37,340 nucleotides of DNA from a virus, in the IMG/VR virus record IMGVR_UViG_3300043411_000554, positions 1-37,340 of that record. One strand, written 5' to 3'. Shown here piece after piece: positions 24,403 to 30,806 of the stretch (its first letter is position 1; every line of letters begins with the position of its first letter). Both the position numbers and the translations under genes were made by a program. The notes under the pieces are model-generated. The model was not told the DNA's origin, made no database searches, and saw nothing but the letters and a program-made list of their open reading frames with translations.

Positions 24403-24801
24403 ATGCGGGAGTGGTTGCAGTCGTTGAAGGTCCCGGGATGGCTGCGAGAGGAACTGGCGACGGCGGCGCGCTGTGAGTGTGGGGAGCCGGCAACAGCGGT
24501 GGGGATTTTCAGGAGCCGCACGAATCGAACGAATGCGATGTGGCTGTGCGCCCGGTGCGCGCTGGAAGTCGACACAGGTGTGGCGGTGCATGTGATCCCG
24601 GAGGTGTGCGAGATGGAGCAGACGGCGTTGTTCGATGCGTTGGTGCGGGCGGAGATCAAGCGACTGACGGATCGGAACGGGCCGCCAGATCGCCAGCGGT
24701 GGGATCGGCAGCGGGGCGATCACTTACCCGATGCTCAAACGGTGGAACGGCGGTTAGGGGTGAAGTACGAGGAGGTGGTGGCGGTGGTGAGTTTCCGGTA
24801 G
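24403..24801 (+). CDS. Small zinc-binding protein, unknown
   Basis: This 132-aa protein (MREWLQSLKVPGWL...) has a likely zinc site formed by CECG (residues about 25-28) and CARC (about 49-52), followed by a helical acidic C-terminal half (EVCEMEQTALFDALVRAEIKRL, then DAQTVERRLGVKYEEVVAVV). It is the first gene of the rightward early region, with GGAG before ATG 24403. Such proteins are often transcriptional regulators or adaptors in phages. The sequence gives no specific family. Confidence 0.6.
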   Translation: MREWLQSLKVPGWLREELATAARCECGEPATAVGIFRSRTNRTNAMWLCARCALEVDTGVAVHVIPEVCEMEQTALFDALVRAEIKRLTDRNGPPDRQRWDRQRGDHLPDAQTVERRLGVKYEEVVAVVSFR

Positions 24802-24921
24802 GCGAGTCCGATCTGCACCCAAGCGGACGGCGGCAATGCTCGGTCGAGGTCGGATTGCACGTGTTTCGATTTGGGGTAACAGGAGCTTGGGTGCAGATCG
24901 GAGCTATGCAGGTGACTCGCC
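24801..24921. repeat. Long perfect inverted repeat, candidate structured RNA or miniature element
   Basis: A 17-base arm (24807-24823, TCCGATCTGCACCCAAG) and its exact complement (24886-24902) enclose 62 bases. Outer arms GGCGAGT (24801-24807) and ACTCGCC (24915-24921) add a second stem with a 12-base bulge. Inside, GCAAT (24833) and ATTGC (24854) can pair. No ORF is present. It could be a folded RNA, a small non-autonomous mobile element or a dispersed host-type repeat. Confidence 0.7.
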
Positions 24922-24968
24922 GTTCCTGCATGGCGCCACGCCATGAGCCGGTAGGCCCCGGCGCCAAC

Positions 24969-25006
24969 AAAGAAAGGGGGCGACGAGTGGATCGACTCGT
25001 CGCCCC
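24969..25006 (-). terminator. Leftward intrinsic terminator
   Basis: A perfect 12-bp stem (24977-24988 with 24995-25006, loop of 6) is followed on the minus strand by CTTTCTTTG. A second small hairpin (TGGGC/GCCCA, 25010-25024) lies just upstream in that direction. No leftward gene feeds it, except a possible short RNA starting near 25036. Confidence 0.6.
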
Positions 25007-25042
25007 GGTTGGGCGCTTTGCCCAGAAAGGTATGCGGGTCCC

Positions 25043-25051
25043 ATGATAGCA
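25043..25051 (-). promoter_or_regulatory. Leftward extended -10 candidate (TGCTATCAT)
   Basis: Minus-strand TGCTATCAT fits the TGCTANNAT motif. It lies about 37 bases before the leftward terminator stem, so it could produce a short RNA of about 65-70 bases antisense to the leader of the 25067 gene. Confidence 0.35.
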
Positions 25052-25066
25052 CTGAAAGGACGGACG

Positions 25067-25378
25067 ATGCAAGAGCCTATCGCATTGCCGCCGCCTGGCC
25101 TGCGCGGTGGGGTGAAGGGTGCGCTGCGGGTGCGAATCCTGACAGCGGAGAATCTGACGGACGAGCAGGCGCTGATCGCTACGTCGCTGTTGGCGTTGAG
25201 TAACGACACGGGCCGCGTCAGTGTGTCGATGTTTGCGGCAACGCAGATGTTCGACTGCTCATCGGTGGAGTGGCGGCAGACGGTGACGGCGTTGAGTGCG
25301 GCCGGGCTGGTCGATGCCGTGTGGGAAGGCGACAGCGGGCGGGTCAACCTGGCGTGGAGGGAAATAGATTATGCGTAG
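25067..25378 (+). CDS. Probable winged-helix DNA-binding protein
   Basis: This 103-aa protein has segments suggestive of a winged helix: LTDEQALIATSLLALSND, SVSMFAATQMFDCSSVEW as the helix-turn-helix, QTVTALSAAGLVDAVWEGD and a final strand VNLAWREIDYA. ATG 25067 was chosen over an in-frame ATG at 25043 because AAAGGA lies 6-7 bases upstream. It could be an early regulator or a replication accessory protein. The gene overlaps the next small ORF at its stop. Confidence 0.6.
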   Translation: MQEPIALPPPGLRGGVKGALRVRILTAENLTDEQALIATSLLALSNDTGRVSVSMFAATQMFDCSSVEWRQTVTALSAAGLVDAVWEGDSGRVNLAWREIDYA

Positions 25379-25517
25379 GCTGCTGGCGGTTGGGTTGGCG
25401 GCGGCGCTGGCGTGGCAGGCGGGGCCGATTGTGGGGCCGGGGCCATGCCATTCGGATACGGAGTGGGGATGCTACGAGCATCGTGTGTTTATGCCATTCT
25501 TACAGAGGGGATCATGA
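25371..25517 (+). CDS. Small exported protein (48 aa)
   Basis: This ORF encodes MRRLLAVGLAAALAWQAG, a good signal peptide (Arg-Arg, Leu/Ala core), followed by a short Cys-containing tail (GPCHSDTEWGC, then YEHRVFMPF). It starts inside the end of the preceding gene, behind GGAGGG about 9 bases upstream, and ends next to the next start. Two cysteines could form a disulphide outside the membrane. Function is unknown. Superinfection exclusion is one possibility. Confidence 0.55.
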   Translation: MRRLLAVGLAAALAWQAGPIVGPGPCHSDTEWGCYEHRVFMPFLQRGS

Positions 25518-25523
25518 TCGCTT

Positions 25524-25724
25524 ATGACTGCACCAGGCAGCGGTATCACATACGGAAGGAACTTCGACGGAAGTGTTGGCGACGTGCTGGCGCGGCTGCG
25601 CGAGATATTAGAGACGACGCCACCCCACGCGCTGGCAACACGCCCCGTCAAGCGGGCGCTGATCGAGGCGGCGGTGAAGGAGATCGAGCGGCTGCGCAGG
25701 GCAGTGGCAGAGGCGCCACGATGA
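25524..25724 (+). CDS. Small helical protein (66 aa), unknown
   Basis: The sequence MTAPGSGITYGRNFDGSVGD is followed by an amphipathic helical region (VLARLREILETTPP, then RPVKRALIEAAVKEIERLRRAVAE). The ribosome-binding site is weak and distant (AGAGGGG, 13 bases). The TGA overlaps the ATG of the next membrane gene. A competing frame starts at ATG 25514 but gives an atypical Arg-rich product, so I prefer this one. Confidence 0.5.
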   Translation: MTAPGSGITYGRNFDGSVGDVLARLREILETTPPHALATRPVKRALIEAAVKEIERLRRAVAEAPR

Positions 25725-25843
25725 CCTGGCAATTTGTGCTGGCGTTCGTGGCGGGGCTGGGGATCGGCGTGACGGTGACGCTGGTGCTGTGGGCGGCTGG
25801 GGTGATCGCCGGGCGGGAGGAGGATCGGGACGATGAACGATGA
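25721..25843 (+). CDS. Single-pass membrane protein (40 aa)
   Basis: MTWQFVLAFVAGLGIGVTVT is followed by LVLWAAGVIA, forming one long transmembrane helix, then a charged tail (GREEDRDDER). The start overlaps the preceding stop (ATGA) and the stop overlaps the next start, so translation is probably coupled. Confidence 0.5.
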   Translation: MTWQFVLAFVAGLGIGVTVTLVLWAAGVIAGREEDRDDER

Positions 25844-25943
25844 GCAGGGATATAGCGGGTGGTTCTATGTGATGCTGATCGTTGGGATCGTGGGGGTGGT
25901 GGGGTTTTTCGTGGTGGCGGCGGGGGCTGCGGGTGGTTTGTGA
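25833..25943 (+). CDS. Single-pass membrane protein (36 aa)
   Basis: MNDEQGYSGWFYVMLIVGIV followed by GVVGFFVVAAGAAGGL gives a short acidic N-terminus and one transmembrane helix. GGAGGAGG lies about 10 bases upstream of ATG 25833. TGA overlaps the ATG of the following gene (TGATG). It overlaps the 40-aa gene by 11 bases in another frame. Confidence 0.5.
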   Translation: MNDEQGYSGWFYVMLIVGIVGVVGFFVVAAGAAGGL

Positions 25944-26830
25944 TGTTAGACGAGCTTCTCGATCATCTTGACCGGATAGAGTTATCGGCGCCGGTGTTCC
26001 GCACGGCGGTGCGTATGGCGCGGCTGGCGGATGCGGCGCGCTCGGTGGTGCTGACCTACGAGCAGGCGCGGGCGCTGGCCGGGACGGAGAGCGACGCCAC
26101 GGTGCGCGCACATCTACACCAACTGCACGCGGCGGGGGTGCTGTGGTTCCGGCGCAATGAGGTGATCCGGGTGGGGTTCTATGCGCAGCCGGTGTTGGCT
26201 GAGCGCGCGGAACGCGCGCCCAGCCAACAAAATGCTAGCCCAGCCAACACGGACACAGAGGACGAACGCGCGCTCAGCGCGCGAAATGCTGAACCAGCCA
26301 ACACGGACGACGTTGACGGCGACGAAGGGCGCGCGCTGAGCGCGCGAAATGCTGAACCAGCCAACACGGCGCGCGCTGAGCGCGCGAAACGCGCGCCCAG
26401 CCAACAGTATAAGGTAGGTAGGGTAGGTAGGCAGGTAGGAGATCAACCTACCTACCTACCTGGGGGGTCTGGGGGGGGCGGCGGGCTGACGCCCGAAGAG
26501 TCCCGGACGGTGGCGCTGCTAACCGACCCTGCGTTCGGGATGGATTCACCCACGGCCGTGGCGATTGCGCGGCAGTTTTCGTTCGAGGTGGTGCGGGCAC
26601 ACGCGTTCGCCGTGCTCGACGACGTGCAGGCCGGGAAGGTGCGAAGCGTGTATGTGCTGGCGGCGCGGCTGAAGCGCGGCGGCCAGCCGCAGATCACGGC
26701 GGCGGATCGGCTGTCGGGGTTGTGGAAGCGGCACTGCCCGGAGGAGGTTGTCGGCGTGGACGGCACGACTGCGGAGGAGCTTCGGCGGCGGTTCATGCCA
26801 GACGAGCTCGCCGGCGTGGTTATCGGGTGA
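25943..26830 (+). CDS. Winged-helix replication-initiator-like protein with iteron-bearing linker
   Basis: This 295-aa protein has three parts. Residues 1-85 form a winged helix (VFRTAVRMARLADAARS, VLTYEQARALAGTESDATVR, HQLHAAGVLWFRRNEVIRVGF). Residues about 86-185 are a low-complexity linker whose DNA contains direct repeats, a long palindrome and G runs. Residues about 190-295 form a helical C-terminal domain (PTAVAIARQFSFEVVRAHAF, then VYVLAARLKRGGQP). This is the plan of lambda O-type initiators: N-terminal origin binding, origin iterons inside the gene, C-terminal helicase-loader contact. No helicase loader is recognised nearby, so the role is inferred. The start is ATG 25943, overlapping the previous TGA. 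Confidence 0.6.
   Translation: MLDELLDHLDRIELSAPVFRTAVRMARLADAARSVVLTYEQARALAGTESDATVRAHLHQLHAAGVLWFRRNEVIRVGFYAQPVLAERAERAPSQQNASPANTDTEDERALSARNAEPANTDDVDGDEGRALSARNAEPANTARAERAKRAPSQQYKVGRVGRQVGDQPTYLPGGSGGGGGLTPEESRTVALLTDPAFGMDSPTAVAIARQFSFEVVRAHAFAVLDDVQAGKVRSVYVLAARLKRGGQPQITAADRLSGLWKRHCPEEVVGVDGTTAEELRRRFMPDELAGVVIG
26193..26406. repeat. Iteron-like repeats, candidate replication origin
   Basis: CAGCCAACA occurs at 26221, 26241, 26295, 26358 and 26398, with an inverted copy TGTTGGCTG at 26193. The last three direct copies sit in larger units: 39 bases at 26268-26306 and 26331-26369 (one mismatch), and a partial unit from 26371, each beginning GCGCGCT(C/G)AGCGCGCGAAA. Repeats at 39-64 base spacing inside an initiator-like gene look like origin iterons. 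A coding-repeat expansion is the alternative. Confidence 0.55.
26426..26460. repeat. TAGG/CCTA palindrome next to G runs
   Basis: GGTAGGCAGGTAGG pairs with CCTACCTACCTACC (14 bp, one mismatch, 7-base loop). It is preceded by further GGTAGG units from 26413 and followed by runs of 6 and 8 G (26462-26479). A structure of this kind, a cruciform or G-quadruplex next to iterons, is a plausible origin or pause element. Confidence 0.65.
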
Positions 26831-26834
26831 TGCG

Positions 26835-27041
26835 ATGGCGTACACGGCAGCGCAGTATGCGGCGCAGCGGCGGCTGATGGTGGTGATCCGCTGGAGCCAG
26901 GCGACGAACACGTGTCCGGTGTGCAGGCGGCGTCCGCTGGGGGTGTGGCCGGACGGGGTGAAGCGGGGCACGTGCGGTGATGACGAGTGCTTTAAGCGTT
27001 GGTTGCGGTTTCGACCGGAAAGGGATGTGGACGATGAGTGA
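26835..27041 (+). CDS. Small zinc-ribbon-like protein (68 aa)
   Basis: MAYTAAQYAAQRRLMVVIRW has a basic helical N-terminus. CPVC and CGDDEC follow (CxxC, 17 residues, CxxxxC), which should bind zinc, with a final basic/acidic tail. It overlaps the next gene by 8 bases and starts four bases after the initiator-like gene. It is probably a nucleic-acid-binding accessory protein. Confidence 0.55.
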   Translation: MAYTAAQYAAQRRLMVVIRWSQATNTCPVCRRRPLGVWPDGVKRGTCGDDECFKRWLRFRPERDVDDE

Positions 27042-27369
27042 AGATGCAGGGCGACCCGATCCGTTGAGGGTGGCGTTGACGGCGATTGGGGACTTTGACC
27101 GTGAGGTGGTGGCGTACTCTGAGGCCGGGCTGGAGCCATCCAGCGATACGAAGTTTCAGCGGGCGCAGTTGCGAGTGTTGTTTGCGCTGGCGGCGGAGGT
27201 GCGCCAGTCGCGCCAGGAGTTGGCGAAGCACACGGAATATCTAATTGCCCACTACAAACTACAACTCGATCAGTACGGGTTGAATCAGGATGGACACGCG
27301 CTACATGAGGCTTTCGTGCGTGCACAGTTGGCGGCGATGGGGGTGCAGGATGGCACGGCAACAGATTGA
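27034..27369 (+). CDS. Helical protein of unknown function (111 aa)
   Basis: The sequence MSEDAGRPDPLRVALTAIGD is followed by helices (FDREVVAYSEAGL, FQRAQLRVLFALAAEVRQSR, QELAKHTEYLIAHYKLQL). No motif identifies it. Both ends overlap neighbours (8 and 20 bases), so it belongs to a translationally coupled run. Confidence 0.55.
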   Translation: MSEDAGRPDPLRVALTAIGDFDREVVAYSEAGLEPSSDTKFQRAQLRVLFALAAEVRQSRQELAKHTEYLIAHYKLQLDQYGLNQDGHALHEAFVRAQLAAMGVQDGTATD

Positions 27370-28462
27370 CTATGCTGGCGTGGTGCTGGCGATGGACCCG
27401 GAGCAGGAGGAGCGGAAGCAGGTAAGGTCGCAACTCCAGTGGGACTATGGGCAGGTGCCGGCGCTGCATCGCAAGGCGGTGGAGGATGCGGCGGTGGAGA
27501 TCCTGGTCAGCGGGCGAAAGATGCAGCAAAGCGTGCTGGTGATCGGGCAGCGGCTGGGCGAGGTAAAGCGGCTGTTGGATCACGGGCAGTTTGGCGATTG
27601 GTGCGAGCGTGAGTTCGGGATGAATGTACGCACGGCACAGCGGATGATGAGTGTGGCCGCCAACCTGGATGGCAAAAGCGACAAATTGTCGCATTTGGGT
27701 ACGTCGGTGCTGTACCTGATTGGGGCAGACTCGACGCCGGAGCCGGTGCGGGAAGCCGTGATCCAACAGGCGGAGAGCACAGGCCGGTCGCCCTCGGTGG
27801 CGGAGGTGCGCAAAAGCATTCGGTTCTATCGGGACGATGACCGGGCGGCGCCAGCACCATCTGGCACAAGTGCTGCACAGCCAGCAGGGTTGGCGCTGAT
27901 CAGCGGCGCCGTGCTGGAGGAACGCGTGAAGCAGGAGATCATGCAGCATTATATGCGCCCGATGAATCAGGGAGAGGCGCTTTGGGCGGCCAACGACATG
28001 CGACGAGAGGCACAGAGAAAGGATGGGAAGTTTTGGCGCCGAGTCTGTGTGATGCCCACTACGGTCGATGAGATCGCCGACTGCGTGTTGCGACTGGCGG
28101 ATGAGGTGACGATTGGATTTGATCGATGGTTGCCCAAGCCAGCGGGTCAGCCGTTGATGCAGGTACTCGCCACGGATGAGGAGCGCCAGGCGTTGGCGGC
28201 CAGCGATTTGCAGGTGATGCAGACGGCGCCAGCGGCGCCCACTGAGCGAGTTGTCAGTGAGCGAGAAGCGGAGTTGCAGCGGTGGTGGGTGCGGCTGATC
28301 GGTATGCAGAGTGATCTGCACAACTGGGCCGACTTGACCGGGCGGCACGTGGCGACGGGGGAGTGTGAGCGGGGGCTGCGGAAGATGCTGGAGATTACGG
28401 AGAGGGAGTTGGCGCTCTTGCGTGGCGAGGTGGTGGAGGGGGAAAGCGAGGGGTGGGGATGA
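27350..28462 (+). CDS. DUF3102-like protein, predicted DNA-binding
   Basis: This 370-aa protein resembles DUF3102-type mobile-element proteins over residues about 45-110 (QQSVLVIGQRLGEVKRLLDH, GQFGDWCEREFGMNVRTAQR, MMSVAANLDG). That stretch includes a helix-turn-helix-like step in MNVRTAQRMM. The rest is an Ala/Pro linker and two helical regions (LQRWWVRLIGMQSDLHNW, then LEITERELALLRGEV). Such proteins occur in phages and plasmids near replication or partition genes, with no settled function. The start is ATG 27350, inside the previous gene. Confidence 0.65.
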   Translation: MARQQIDYAGVVLAMDPEQEERKQVRSQLQWDYGQVPALHRKAVEDAAVEILVSGRKMQQSVLVIGQRLGEVKRLLDHGQFGDWCEREFGMNVRTAQRMMSVAANLDGKSDKLSHLGTSVLYLIGADSTPEPVREAVIQQAESTGRSPSVAEVRKSIRFYRDDDRAAPAPSGTSAAQPAGLALISGAVLEERVKQEIMQHYMRPMNQGEALWAANDMRREAQRKDGKFWRRVCVMPTTVDEIADCVLRLADEVTIGFDRWLPKPAGQPLMQVLATDEERQALAASDLQVMQTAPAAPTERVVSEREAELQRWWVRLIGMQSDLHNWADLTGRHVATGECERGLRKMLEITERELALLRGEVVEGESEGWG

Positions 28463-28941
28463 ACACTAGAGATCGGTTATTGTCGAGCTTTCGTGATGTT
28501 GGTATCGATCCTGCAACGGTTAGCGCGCTGGGGTTTGTGGTTGCCGAGGTCTGCTATGCGTTGGTGGGTGGTCTGCACAACTGGCCTGCGCGACGAAGCC
28601 TGAAGCGAGTTGATTGGACTAATGCTCACTATATGGAGATTGTGTATGGTGGCCCTCTTTCGACGTTTGACTTTGACAATCTAACGCGGTTGGTGTTTCT
28701 GGCGCACGATCACGCGCTGCGCGTCGAACTGTCCGGGGCGGCGCCTGGTGCTATACGTTTACGTTTCCATCAACGCCGGCGCGAAGGGGATATTTTTGAG
28801 CGTCATCCGACTATAGGCCGCGCGCTTAAAGCCTGGCGGCGGACACATCCAGATACCACTTGGACGCAGGCGGAACTGGACGCGGCGGAGGTGCGGGCGG
28901 AGGAGTTGGGGCGGGTGTTGGATGAGGCGTTGATCGAGTAG
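28459..28941 (+). CDS. Protein of unknown function (160 aa), atypical composition
   Basis: MNTRDRLLSSFRDVGIDPAT begins a mixed alpha/beta protein with LKRVDWTNAHYMEIVYGG, LTRLVFLAHDHALRVELS and AIRLRFHQRRREGD, ending in a helical region (WTQAELDAAEVRAEELGRVL). DNA from 28459 to about 28830 is visibly richer in T and less GC-rich than its neighbours, suggesting separate origin. The ATG overlaps the preceding TGA. It is the last gene before the structured leader of the FtsK-like gene. Confidence 0.55.
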   Translation: MNTRDRLLSSFRDVGIDPATVSALGFVVAEVCYALVGGLHNWPARRSLKRVDWTNAHYMEIVYGGPLSTFDFDNLTRLVFLAHDHALRVELSGAAPGAIRLRFHQRRREGDIFERHPTIGRALKAWRRTHPDTTWTQAELDAAEVRAEELGRVLDEALIE

Positions 28942-28946
28942 CGAGT

Positions 28947-29022
28947 TAGCAAAGTGGCCTGGTCGGTGCGGACACACTGACCAGGCCGGGACGTGGGCGT
29001 TCGTGGCGCCCACTTGCTACAT
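28947..29022 (+). ncRNA. Multi-stem leader RNA candidate before FtsK-like gene
   Basis: TAGCAAAGTGG (28947) can pair with CCACTTGCTA (29011-29020) with one bulge, enclosing GGCCTGGTC/GACCAGGCC (28956-28964 with 28979-28987) and GTGGGCG/CGCCCAC (28993-28999 with 29007-29013). The last stem and the outer stem compete for the same bases. TGCTAC-ATT-GTAGCA (29015-29029) offers a third pairing, followed directly by a terminator. Mutually exclusive stems before a terminator are typical of attenuators. Confidence 0.5.
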
Positions 29023-29029
29023 TGTAGCA
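29015..29029. promoter_or_regulatory. Palindromic TGCTACATT / TGCTACAAT site
   Basis: TGCTAC and GTAGCA around ATT give a plus-strand TGCTACATT (29015-29023) and a minus-strand TGCTACAAT (29021-29029). The minus form is identical to the -10 of the 31301 element. It may be a promoter (either direction) or part of the leader fold. Confidence 0.4.
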
Positions 29030-29061
29030 GGGGCATTGCACCACGAGCAATGCCCCTTTTT
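29030..29061 (+). terminator. Intrinsic terminator before FtsK-like gene
   Basis: A perfect 10-bp stem GGGGCATTGC / GCAATGCCCC with a 7-base loop is followed by TTTTTG. The ribosome-binding site GGAGGT and ATG 29080 come right after, so read-through is needed for expression from upstream promoters. Confidence 0.85.
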
Positions 29062-29079
29062 GTTTGGTTGGAGGTACGC

Positions 29080-30414
29080 ATGGACAACGGGATCGAGGGG
29101 CTGTTGAGCCGGGAGATTGCGACGATCAATCGGACCTTCGCCCACTTCGACGTGCAGGCGGCAACGTCGCCGGCGCGCACGTTGGTGGCGGGGTCGTCGT
29201 TCGTGGCGTATGGGCTGCGGACGGGGGCGGCGCAGCGGATCAGTGAGATCGAGGGTGTGCTCGATGAGTTGGGCGAACGGTTGAGCGCCGGGCGCCGGTG
29301 CGCTACGCCGGTGCGGTTACGGCGGATGCCGCTGGCGTTAGAGGTGGCCCACCCCAACCCGCGGCCGTTGGATTGGCGGCGTGCGGTTATGCGGGTGGGG
29401 GCGGGGCGGATGGTGGCGGGGCGCAATTACAGCGTGACGCCCGCGGCCGATCTGGTGCTCGATCTGGACAAGTCGCCCCATGTGCTGGTGGCGGGGACGA
29501 CGGGCAGCGGGAAGTCTACCATGCTGCGGATGATGCTGGCGTCGCTGGCGTTTTCGTCGGCGCCGGATGCGCTGCGCATGATGATCGTGGATCGCAAGCA
29601 TTTGGATATGGTGCCGTTCGCCCAGTTACCACACACGGAGGGCGCGGCGTACACGGCGGAGGATGCGCAGCGGGCGGTGGCCACGGTACACGCCGAACTA
29701 CAGCGGCGGGTGGCGGCCGGGCACGGGCGCTGGTCGCGGTTGGTGCTGGTGATCGATGAGTTGGCGCAGCTCGACGCTGCGTCGCTGGAGTTGCTGGCGG
29801 CCGTGCTGGCCGTGGGGCGCAGCATGTTGGTCAATGTGATCGCAGCGACGCAGCATCCTACCGTGCGGCTGATCGGGGACAAAGCGAACTATGCGGTGCG
29901 TCTCGTCGGGCAGGTGGTGGACGGGCCAACGGCGGCGCTGGCGACGGGACGCAAGCAGACGGGGGCGGAATTTCTGCCAGGGGCCGGGGCGTTCCTGTAC
30001 GTGGATGGCGGGCGGCTGGAACGGGTGCAGGCGTATTACCTGGACGGGGGCACGACGGCGGCGTTGGTGGGCGTGATCGGGCAGAAGTGGGGTTCTACTC
30101 CTGTGCAGTTGCCAGTAGTAGAGCCTGCTACGGTAGGAGTAGAGCGGGTAGAGGATGAGATCACGCGGATTGCGGGGTTGATTCGGCGGCTGTGGGAACA
30201 GGGGGCGAGTAAGAGCGCCATGTGTAAAGAGGCGCTGAGCAAGCCCTATGCCGGGTCGTATGCGGCGAAGATCGACAGGGCGATCCAACTACTGGAGAGC
30301 TCTACTACTACTACAGGGGCGAGTGCTGGCGCAGGGGAGATGGGGCGCACGGAGGGCGGCGACGGTAGTAGTAGTAGAGGGTTGGCGCCGGTGTTGCGGA
30401 TGGGGATGCGCTGA
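29080..30414 (+). CDS. FtsK/SpoIIIE-type DNA-translocase ATPase
   Basis: This 444-aa protein has a Walker A motif GTTGSGKST (residues 139-147), Walker B LVLVIDELA (221-229, D226 E227), and AATQHP with the sensor-type context that follows in FtsK-family motors. The N-terminal 120 residues are a short alpha/beta region without transmembrane helices, unlike host FtsK. The C-terminus carries a helix-turn-helix-like segment (EQGASKSAMCKEALSKPYAG) that could read DNA. Related compact translocases act in actinobacterial conjugative elements. In a phage it may move, segregate or process DNA. The start is ATG 29080 behind GGAGGT. Confidence 0.85.
   Translation: MDNGIEGLLSREIATINRTFAHFDVQAATSPARTLVAGSSFVAYGLRTGAAQRISEIEGVLDELGERLSAGRRCATPVRLRRMPLALEVAHPNPRPLDWRRAVMRVGAGRMVAGRNYSVTPAADLVLDLDKSPHVLVAGTTGSGKSTMLRMMLASLAFSSAPDALRMMIVDRKHLDMVPFAQLPHTEGAAYTAEDAQRAVATVHAELQRRVAAGHGRWSRLVLVIDELAQLDAASLELLAAVLAVGRSMLVNVIAATQHPTVRLIGDKANYAVRLVGQVVDGPTAALATGRKQTGAEFLPGAGAFLYVDGGRLERVQAYYLDGGTTAALVGVIGQKWGSTPVQLPVVEPATVGVERVEDEITRIAGLIRRLWEQGASKSAMCKEALSKPYAGSYAAKIDRAIQLLESSTTTTGASAGAGEMGRTEGGDGSSSRGLAPVLRMGMR
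30300..30379. repeat. CTA/TAG inverted repeat in the 3' end of the FtsK-like gene
   Basis: CTCTACTACTACTA (30300-30313) is the exact complement of TAGTAGTAGTAGAG (30366-30379). A second pair TCTACTCCT / AGGAGTAGA and further TAGTAGAG copies lie at 30092-30150. They encode low-complexity Ser/Thr residues but could be recognition repeats for the translocase. Confidence 0.65.
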
Positions 30415-30806
30415 TGCTGGATAGGATTGATCCGATTAAGTGGCTGGACGATCTTGTGTGCGTGCTGGCGAATGGCCGCGGGGCATACCTGGAATGGATC
30501 GGGCCTACCGGCGACGCCATCGAGATAATGCTGCGAGCGCATGGGGTGCGTGTGTGGGGGCGTCGCTACGACTTCGAGGGGGAGAATCGCTACGGCGTGC
30601 ATGTGCGACCATCGCAGGCGCGGTGGGCTGCCGGCCTGATCGCCGGGCAGGGTGGCGTGGTGGTGGTGGGGCCGCAGGTGGCGCCGATTCGACCGCGCAC
30701 CACGTGGGGCGCCCCTGCGCCGGCGCAGGGATTGGCGGGGGCGGTGGTCGGTGTGTTCGGGCGGCGGTACGCGACGCGGCGCAAGCCGCGAAAGGAACGG
30801 TACTGA
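30414..30806 (+). CDS. Protein of unknown function (130 aa)
   Basis: MLDRIDPIKWLDDLVCVLAN begins an alpha/beta N-terminal half (GAYLEWIGPTGDAIEIMLRA, GVRVWGRRYDFEG, ARWAAGLIAGQGGVVV). A basic tail follows (FGRRYATRRKPRKERY), suggesting nucleic acid contact. It is coupled to the FtsK-like gene by a TGATG overlap and to the next gene by another, so the three probably act together. Confidence 0.6.
   Translation: MLDRIDPIKWLDDLVCVLANGRGAYLEWIGPTGDAIEIMLRAHGVRVWGRRYDFEGENRYGVHVRPSQARWAAGLIAGQGGVVVVGPQVAPIRPRTTWGAPAPAQGLAGAVVGVFGRRYATRRKPRKERY

Noticed and set aside
25412-25720. An upstream extension in the frame of the 40-aa membrane gene
   Set aside because: The Arg-rich product overlaps two better-supported small genes. 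The ATGA overlap at 25721 and the hydrophobic start there indicate the true beginning.
26268-26406. CRISPR array from regularly spaced repeats
   Set aside because: The repeats lie in frame inside a coding gene, spacers are short and related in sequence, and there are no cas genes. Iterons or coding repeats explain them better.
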